This document shows positions 34,673 to 38,924 of a DNA stretch of 38,924 nucleotides, piece after piece (the stretch's first letter is position 1; each line of letters starts with the position of its first letter). A program made the translations under genes and the position numbers. The notes under the pieces are model-generated. The model was not told where the DNA came from, searched no databases, and saw only the letters and a list, made by a program, of their open reading frames with translations. Source of the stretch: an uncultured Brevibacillus sp. (GTDB taxonomy: Bacteria; Bacillota; Bacilli; Brevibacillales; Brevibacillaceae); NCBI GenBank assembly GCA_946402065.1, contig CAMIVR010000040.1, forward strand, positions 1 through 38,924. Direction: 5' to 3'.

Positions 34673-35416
34673 TCAGATCAGTGTCTCCAATACCCGCCCC
34701 CAGCCATGTTCTTCCGTTGCGTAAAAGTCGCCGACTGTGAATCCGCCGCCCAGCACTTCGATTGGCTGCAGTTCGTGGAGCGGGTCAGTCGCCAAGCCAT
34801 TCAAGCGCACGGTCGCTTTTCCCAGTTCCTCGCTGATCAGCTGAAAATCCGGCGACGTATCTCTGGCGATGATTTTCATCGCGGCGATGCCTGGCCCATC
34901 CGGCTTCGGTACGACGTGCAGATTGAGGTGCGGATACGTTTGCAGCGCAGGCAGCTTGTCGACTTTGGCGCTGCGATCGCATTCGATGTCGACGATCAGC
35001 GTGCCTTTCCGCACCGCCTGCCCCTTCACGGTCGCGCCTTCAGCCTGCAGCGTAATGTCGGCATACTTCTTCGGGTAGCCCCACAAGTCTCTTCCCGCAG
35101 CGATGGCGGAATCGTCGTTTTCATACTCGAACAGGTAATAGCCGCCGTAGACATCCTTGTATTTCACCGGGATGACGATGGCACAGTCCATGAACGAAAC
35201 GACATTGCAATTGCTGAAATCACTGACGCTGACGATAAACGTGTCGTCGACGTATTCAAACGGCGTCGGTTCCAGGTACTTGCGTATCACTTCCTGTCCG
35301 CGGCAAATGGCAAAGACAGACCGATAGCCCTTGCACTCGTACGGCACAAACGGATCAGGAATTAGCGGTGTTTGTATCGGAACATTGTTTCCATGTGTAA
35401 AGACAGATCGGTTCAT
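34673..35416 (-). CDS. Acetoacetate decarboxylase-family protein
   Basis: A 247-residue protein, the usual length. The Schiff-base motif GRDLWGYPKKYAD is present, with the first lysine near residue 116, matching K115 of Clostridium acetobutylicum Adc (HGREIWGYPKK). The family converts acetoacetate to acetone and CO2 through an imine, but homologues also do aldol or hydratase chemistry on keto acids, so the substrate is uncertain. It lies 23 bases downstream of the symporter gene on the same strand, with a matching sigma-54 promoter upstream, so it is likely co-expressed for uptake and use of a carboxylate. Confidence 0.85.
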   Translation of the reverse strand: MNRSVFTHGNNVPIQTPLIPDPFVPYECKGYRSVFAICRGQEVIRKYLEPTPFEYVDDTFIVSVSDFSNCNVVSFMDCAIVIPVKYKDVYGGYYLFEYENDDSAIAAGRDLWGYPKKYADITLQAEGATVKGQAVRKGTLIVDIECDRSAKVDKLPALQTYPHLNLHVVPKPDGPGIAAMKIIARDTSPDFQLISEELGKATVRLNGLATDPLHELQPIEVLGGGFTVGDFYATEEHGWGRVLETLI

Positions 35417-35439
35417 TGGCTTTTCCCCTCCTGTAGCTG

Positions 35440-36879
35440 TTAAACGGCTCGCGTATCCGCTTTCTCACTGAGGCGCACGCGCTCCGAAGACGCGGTCAGC
35501 TTGCTGACAACGAGAATGACGATCGCGGAGACAATCATGCCGGGAATAATTTCATACAAATAATCTGCATACGGCGTGCTTTTCCAGATGACGACAGTCA
35601 ACGTGCCGGAAATCATTCCCCAGAACGCCCCCCATTTGGTGACGATATTGGAGTACAGAGCAAAAATGATCAACGGCCCAAAGCTTGCACCCAGGCCAGC
35701 CCAGGCGTACAAGACAAGTGCAAACACGGCTTGAATATCCATAAATGCCAGGACAGTCGCCAGAATCGAGAGCACCACCATGGTGATCCGACTGATTCGC
35801 ACGAGCTGTTTGTTCGTGTACTCGCGCTTGGAAATGCTGCGCAAGAGATCGCTGGCCAGTGACTGCGTTGCAACCATCAGCTGAGAGGAAAACGTCGATT
35901 GGATCGCTGCAAAAATGGCCCCGAGCACGATTCCAATGACCACCGGGCTCATCGTGCCCATGACGAGCGTCGGAAAAACGTATTCGGGGTCGGTAAGATT
36001 GGGAATGACAATGCGTCCGATAAGTCCGAGCAAATTCGATCCGACCATCACGATAATGACCCACACCATGGCGATAAACGTGCCTTCCCGAATGCTCTTG
36101 TCATCCTTGGCGGAAAGAAAGCGCTGGATGATGTGCGGCTGTCCCGGTTCACCCAAGCCAAAACCAACCAGGCCGACGATTACACCAAATGCGGCTGCTC
36201 CCACCGAACCGCCTGCCGGCGTCAGCAATATCGGGTCGATCTGACCGAGCTGGGCAAAGAACGACTCCCACCCGCCGAGCTTGATGATCATATAGATAGG
36301 AAAAGTGACGAGTACCATAATCATGATGAAGCCCTGAATCACATCCGTCCAGACGACAGCGCGATACCCGCCAAAGACGGTATAGGCAAGGACAAAAAAC
36401 GCGCTGAAGACGAGGCCGGTATTGTAATCGATTTCAATAATCGTGTGGAAAGCTTTTCCTGCCGCTGTCAATTGCGAACCCATGTAGGCGATGAAAAATA
36501 CGGCAATAATGATACTAGAGACAATTTTCAATAAACTTGAATGGTAGCGTTTCTCAAAAAAGTCCGGAATGCTCAGACATTTGTATTCGGCTCCCATTCG
36601 GCGCAAGCGCGGTGCGACGACAAACCAGTTGATAAAGTAGCCGATGACAAAGCCGGGCAGCATCCATACGGTTGAAATCCCGGCGACGTACGAATACCCT
36701 GCCGCTCCGATGAAAATCCAGCCGCTCGTATCCGTAGCTCCGGCGCTGATCGCCGTCGCGACCGGGCCAAAATTGCGATCCCCCAAATAATACCCTTCTT
36801 CGCTCTTGGACATGAACCGCTCAGCCATGATGCCGATGAGAAATACAAGAACGAGGTAGATGACGAAGGTGGCTATCAT
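35440..36879 (-). CDS. Sodium:solute symporter (SSS family, PutP-like)
   Basis: A 479-residue membrane protein with about 13 helices. The start MIATFVIYLVLVFLIG leads to YYLGDRNFGPVATAISAGAT, and then SGWIFIGAAGY, VFGGYRAVVWTD and GFGLGEPGQPH, typical of PutP-like Na+ symporters. The substrate is unknown; the neighbouring decarboxylase suggests a keto acid or related carboxylate rather than proline. AAGGAGGAG precedes the ATG by nine bases, and the start overlaps the stop of the small membrane ORF upstream (ATGA). Confidence 0.92.
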   Translation of the reverse strand: MIATFVIYLVLVFLIGIMAERFMSKSEEGYYLGDRNFGPVATAISAGATDTSGWIFIGAAGYSYVAGISTVWMLPGFVIGYFINWFVVAPRLRRMGAEYKCLSIPDFFEKRYHSSLLKIVSSIIIAVFFIAYMGSQLTAAGKAFHTIIEIDYNTGLVFSAFFVLAYTVFGGYRAVVWTDVIQGFIMIMVLVTFPIYMIIKLGGWESFFAQLGQIDPILLTPAGGSVGAAAFGVIVGLVGFGLGEPGQPHIIQRFLSAKDDKSIREGTFIAMVWVIIVMVGSNLLGLIGRIVIPNLTDPEYVFPTLVMGTMSPVVIGIVLGAIFAAIQSTFSSQLMVATQSLASDLLRSISKREYTNKQLVRISRITMVVLSILATVLAFMDIQAVFALVLYAWAGLGASFGPLIIFALYSNIVTKWGAFWGMISGTLTVVIWKSTPYADYLYEIIPGMIVSAIVILVVSKLTASSERVRLSEKADTRAV

Positions 36880-36995
36880 TTATGCAACTCCTCCTTCTTT
36901 TTTATGATTTGCAAGACCACTGCTGTAATGATCAAGGTCGCGACCGGAACGATCACATAAAGAAACCAGCCGACAAAAGGAAGAGAACTGTTCAT
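36876..36995 (-). CDS. 39-residue membrane peptide upstream of the symporter
   Basis: Reading from ATG 36995, this short frame encodes MNSSLPFVGWFLYVIVPVAT followed by a hydrophobic stretch and a positive tail KKKEELHK, then TGA. One transmembrane segment is predicted (about 8-31). The stop overlaps the symporter start codon by ATGA, so the two are translationally coupled. GGGGGTG lies five bases upstream. Small proteins are encoded next to several SSS symporters in other bacteria (for example YjcH with ActP, YhdT with PanF), although those are larger. It is the first gene after the sigma-54 promoter. Confidence 0.65.
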   Translation of the reverse strand: MNSSLPFVGWFLYVIVPVATLIITAVVLQIIKKKEELHK

Positions 36996-37093
36996 TCCTG
37001 CACCCCCACATCTTTTCTTTGCGAACACATAACGTCACCATGCGTATACATGCGTTGCGACTACACTGTATCCTCCTTTCCTACAGGAGAATA

Positions 37094-37112
37094 AAGCAAC
37101 TGTCGTGCCAAC
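37094..37112 (-). promoter_or_regulatory. Consensus sigma-54 promoter for the symporter operon
   Basis: The reverse strand reads TTGGCACGACAGTTGCT, matching TGGCACG-N4-TTGCW without a mismatch (GG 37108-37109, GC 37096-37097). The transcript should start near 37084, about 90 bases before the small ORF. Confidence 0.88.
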
Positions 37113-37184
37113 CCCAAACCGTTGATTTCTGCACGCAGGCGACAGCGCAAGAGAGCCGCTTCACCAATATCGAGGGTATGTCTT

Positions 37185-37198
37185 TGGGTAATTACTCA
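37185..37198. promoter_or_regulatory. Candidate enhancer dyad upstream of the symporter promoter
   Basis: TGGGTAATTACTCA is a dyad (6 of 7 positions per arm), 76 bases upstream of the -24 and overlapping the activator stop codon. A second TTTGGGTA follows at about 37200-37206 inside the gene end. Confidence 0.4.
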
Positions 37199-38644
37199 TT
37201 TTTGGGTATGATTCAGCTTGATATGATAGATAAACGATCGCAGGTTGTACTTCTCGATTTTATGATTCATCGTCTGCTGGGGGATGTCCAATTGCCGGGC
37301 CGCTTTGGACACATTGCCATTGGCATCCAGCAGCGCTTGTTTGATCATCTCCAGCTCGACTTCCTTCAAGGCGCCTTTTAATGATGCGTACTGTTTTCGG
37401 CTGACAGGCGGGAATGTGGAGGCTGCGGCAGATGAGACGCCGAAAAGCACCCCGAGGTTGATGTCCTCCAAGTGAATGATTTCCCCATCCTGCATGTTCA
37501 TGGCCCGCTCGATCATGTTTCGCAGCTCGCGAATATTCCCCGGCCAGCCATACTCCATAAAAAAGTCGGACGTCGCTTGATCCACACTCAAGACCCGCTT
37601 GCCAAACAGCTTGTTGTAGTAGTCGATGTAATGATCGACCAGCAAGGGAATATCTTCCCGTCTGTTGCGCAGCGGAGGCAGCTCCAGATAAATCACATTC
37701 AGCCGGTAGTACAAATCTGAACGCATCTCTCCGGTTTGAAGGATTACGGCGGGATTTACATTTGTTGCGGCGACGATGCGGAAATCGACATCAATTTCCT
37801 TCTGTCCGCCGACTCTCCTGACTTTCTTTTCCTGAATCACCCGCAGAAGCTTGGCTTGCAGGGACAGCGGCATCGAGTTGATCTCGTCCAAAAACAGAAT
37901 GCCGCCGTGTGCCAGCTCAAAAAGCCCCGGTCTGTCCTCTGCCCCTGTAAATCCGCCCTTTTCCGTACCGAAGAGGATCCCTTCCAGGAGCGCCTCGGGA
38001 ATCGCTGCGCAATTTTGTGCGACGAAGGGCGCGTTCTTCTTGGCAGATGCGGTGTGAATCGACTGGGCAATCAGCTCTTTGCCTGTCCCTGTCTCGCCAT
38101 AGAGCAAAACCGGCGAAAAGCTGTCGGCGATCATGCCGATTTTCTCCTTCAGCAGGTTTATCGCCTGGCTCTTGCCAATGATCGAATCAACCGTATACAT
38201 GGGTGCCGATACAGCTCGGGTCTCCTTCTTCTGTCCGGCTCGTCCTCTGTTCTGGTAAAAGACGATTTTTTTCGACAGTTCATCTATCGCGGAAATATCC
38301 TCAAATACTTCGAATGCTCCCGCGATTTCGCCATTGCGGAAGAGCGGATAGGTGGAGGTAAGCGTTGTCTTTCGCTCCCCCCGATAGGTGACGAAGTTAA
38401 GCACCTGATCGAGAATCGGTTGGCCGGTTGACAGAACTTTGACGATGAGGCTGTGTTCCCGCTGCAGATTCGGAAAGACGTGGAATATGTTCTCGCCGAT
38501 CACGTTTTCCGGATGGATGCCGATGGTTTGGACAGCCTGGTTAGCGTACGTAACGCGCAGGTCCAAATCGACAACAAAGACACCTTCGCGGATCACTGAA
38601 AAAATCTGTTCCAATTGATTGGATCGTTCAAACAGCTCTTCCAT
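37196..38644 (-). CDS. Sigma-54-dependent transcriptional activator, PAS-AAA+-Fis
   Basis: A 482-residue activator. An N-terminal PAS domain (about 5-120; FSVIREGVFVVDLDLRVTYAN) precedes an AAA+ domain with Walker A YGETGTGKE (about 182-190), the sigma-54 contact loop EKGGFTGAED (about 228; GGFTGA instead of GAFTGA) and Walker B ILFLDEINSMP (about 250). A Fis-type helix-turn-helix (NVSKAARQLDIPQQTMNHKI) closes the protein. The build is that of RocR-type sensors. ATG 38644 follows GAGGTGG at the right distance; GTG 38656 lies within that site. It reads toward a perfect -24/-12 promoter 85 bases past its stop and probably controls the symporter operon. Confidence 0.92.
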   Translation of the reverse strand: MEELFERSNQLEQIFSVIREGVFVVDLDLRVTYANQAVQTIGIHPENVIGENIFHVFPNLQREHSLIVKVLSTGQPILDQVLNFVTYRGERKTTLTSTYPLFRNGEIAGAFEVFEDISAIDELSKKIVFYQNRGRAGQKKETRAVSAPMYTVDSIIGKSQAINLLKEKIGMIADSFSPVLLYGETGTGKELIAQSIHTASAKKNAPFVAQNCAAIPEALLEGILFGTEKGGFTGAEDRPGLFELAHGGILFLDEINSMPLSLQAKLLRVIQEKKVRRVGGQKEIDVDFRIVAATNVNPAVILQTGEMRSDLYYRLNVIYLELPPLRNRREDIPLLVDHYIDYYNKLFGKRVLSVDQATSDFFMEYGWPGNIRELRNMIERAMNMQDGEIIHLEDINLGVLFGVSSAAASTFPPVSRKQYASLKGALKEVELEMIKQALLDANGNVSKAARQLDIPQQTMNHKIEKYNLRSFIYHIKLNHTQK

Positions 38645-38767
38645 GGGATCAACCACCTCGTGAAAATCGTATATGTCACAAAATTATACTACATGTTTTA
38701 TTTATTTTATAAATATTTCATTATTACTATAAAAAATGATTCGTTGCTGCTTCTCGATTGTCACCTG
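38645..38767. other. A+T-rich upstream region of the second activator
   Basis: 123 bases with long A/T runs (for example TTTATTTATTTTATAAATA), presumably the activator promoter region. I see no defined -35/-10 pair and no -24/-12 element. Confidence 0.35.
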
Positions 38768-38820
38768 TTAGCAAACGTGGTTACACCAAGACTATTGGCT
38801 GAGTCCTCGTCACACTTATG
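38768..38820 (+). repeat. Dispersed repeat, segment B, copy 2
   Basis: Diverged copy (about 75% by eye) of 7972-8024, with the flanks TTAGC-AAACGTGG and CACACTTATG conserved. The central stem of copy 1 is only partly kept here. Confidence 0.55.
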
Positions 38821-38847
38821 CAGATTAGCATGAAAGAAGGAAAAGAC

Positions 38848-38882
38848 CATGTCCCGGGCTATCGCGTGGGAGAGAGAAAAGA
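38848..38882 (+). repeat. Dispersed repeat, segment A, copy 2
   Basis: About 30 of 35 bases match 7687-7722 (core GTGGGAGAGAGAAAAGA). Here A follows B after 27 bases, while in the other copy A precedes B by about 250 bases. Confidence 0.55.
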
Positions 38883-38924
38883 CATCCATGCCGCTGTTCG
38901 CGGCACCACTGATGGATGAAAATA
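38849..38924 (+). CDS. Possible start of an ORF running off the window
   Basis: ATG 38849, with AAGGA seven bases upstream, opens a frame MSRAIAWEREKTSMPLFAAP that is still open at the edge. The corresponding frame in copy 1 reads LSQAVVWEREK and stops soon after. The matching SxAxxWEREK could be coding or only reflect the repeat. Confidence 0.25.
   Translation, partial: MSRAIAWEREKTSMPLFAAPLMDEN

Noticed and set aside
1..38924. CRISPR array, tRNA, rRNA, prophage or intact insertion sequence
   Set aside because: No regularly spaced repeats, no recognisable RNA gene and no transposase or integrase gene was found on either strand.

Overview
The window looks like chromosome of a Gram-positive, low-to-mid GC Bacillota, most likely Paenibacillales and quite possibly Brevibacillus. 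The grounds are strong AGGAGG-type ribosome binding sites, the mrfA-mrfB repair pair, CapA and LCP envelope proteins, several family-5 oligopeptide ABC genes, and enhancer-dependent (sigma-54/SigL) control of catabolic genes. The genus is an inference from gene content only.

Left block (1-4.7 kb): a nitronate-monooxygenase-type flavoprotein (cut by the window edge), an SCP2-type thiolase, a PAS/AAA+/Fis sigma-54 activator, a short-chain dehydrogenase (SDR) and a small muconolactone-isomerase-like protein. I read three separate -24/-12 promoters, in front of the flavoprotein, the thiolase and the SDR, so this looks like one local sigma-54 regulon whose substrate is unknown.

Middle housekeeping/envelope block (4.7-15 kb): a CapA-like protein, an MFS exporter gene broken by a one-base change in a G run, an LCP (LytR-CpsA-Psr) protein, mrfB-mrfA with a LexA-like box inside the promoter, and an APC amino-acid permease. 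Next come an MBL-fold hydrolase and an acyl-CoA ligase (15.6-18.3 kb).

Peptide block (18.6-33.8 kb): an RpiR-regulator operon (RpiR, GNAT, peptide-binding lipoprotein, DppA D-aminopeptidase), with a perfect palindrome just downstream of its predicted -10. It is followed by a 5' remnant of murQ and an IclR-headed operon (IclR, binding lipoprotein, two permeases, two ATPases, M24 peptidase). Divergent from iclR are a proline-iminopeptidase-like hydrolase and an M19 dipeptidase. Two copies of a TCAAAC-N2-GTTTGA-type site sit on the two divergent promoters. The enzyme set suggests import and cleavage of peptides, perhaps D-amino-acid or cell-wall peptides.

Right block (33.8-38.9 kb): a second sigma-54 activator reads toward a consensus -24/-12 promoter, a previously easy-to-miss 39-residue membrane peptide, an SSS-type sodium symporter, an acetoacetate-decarboxylase-family enzyme and an SDR. 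The last 160 bases carry a diverged copy of a two-part repeat also present near 7.7-8.0 kb. I found no rRNA, tRNA, CRISPR array, intact insertion sequence or prophage.
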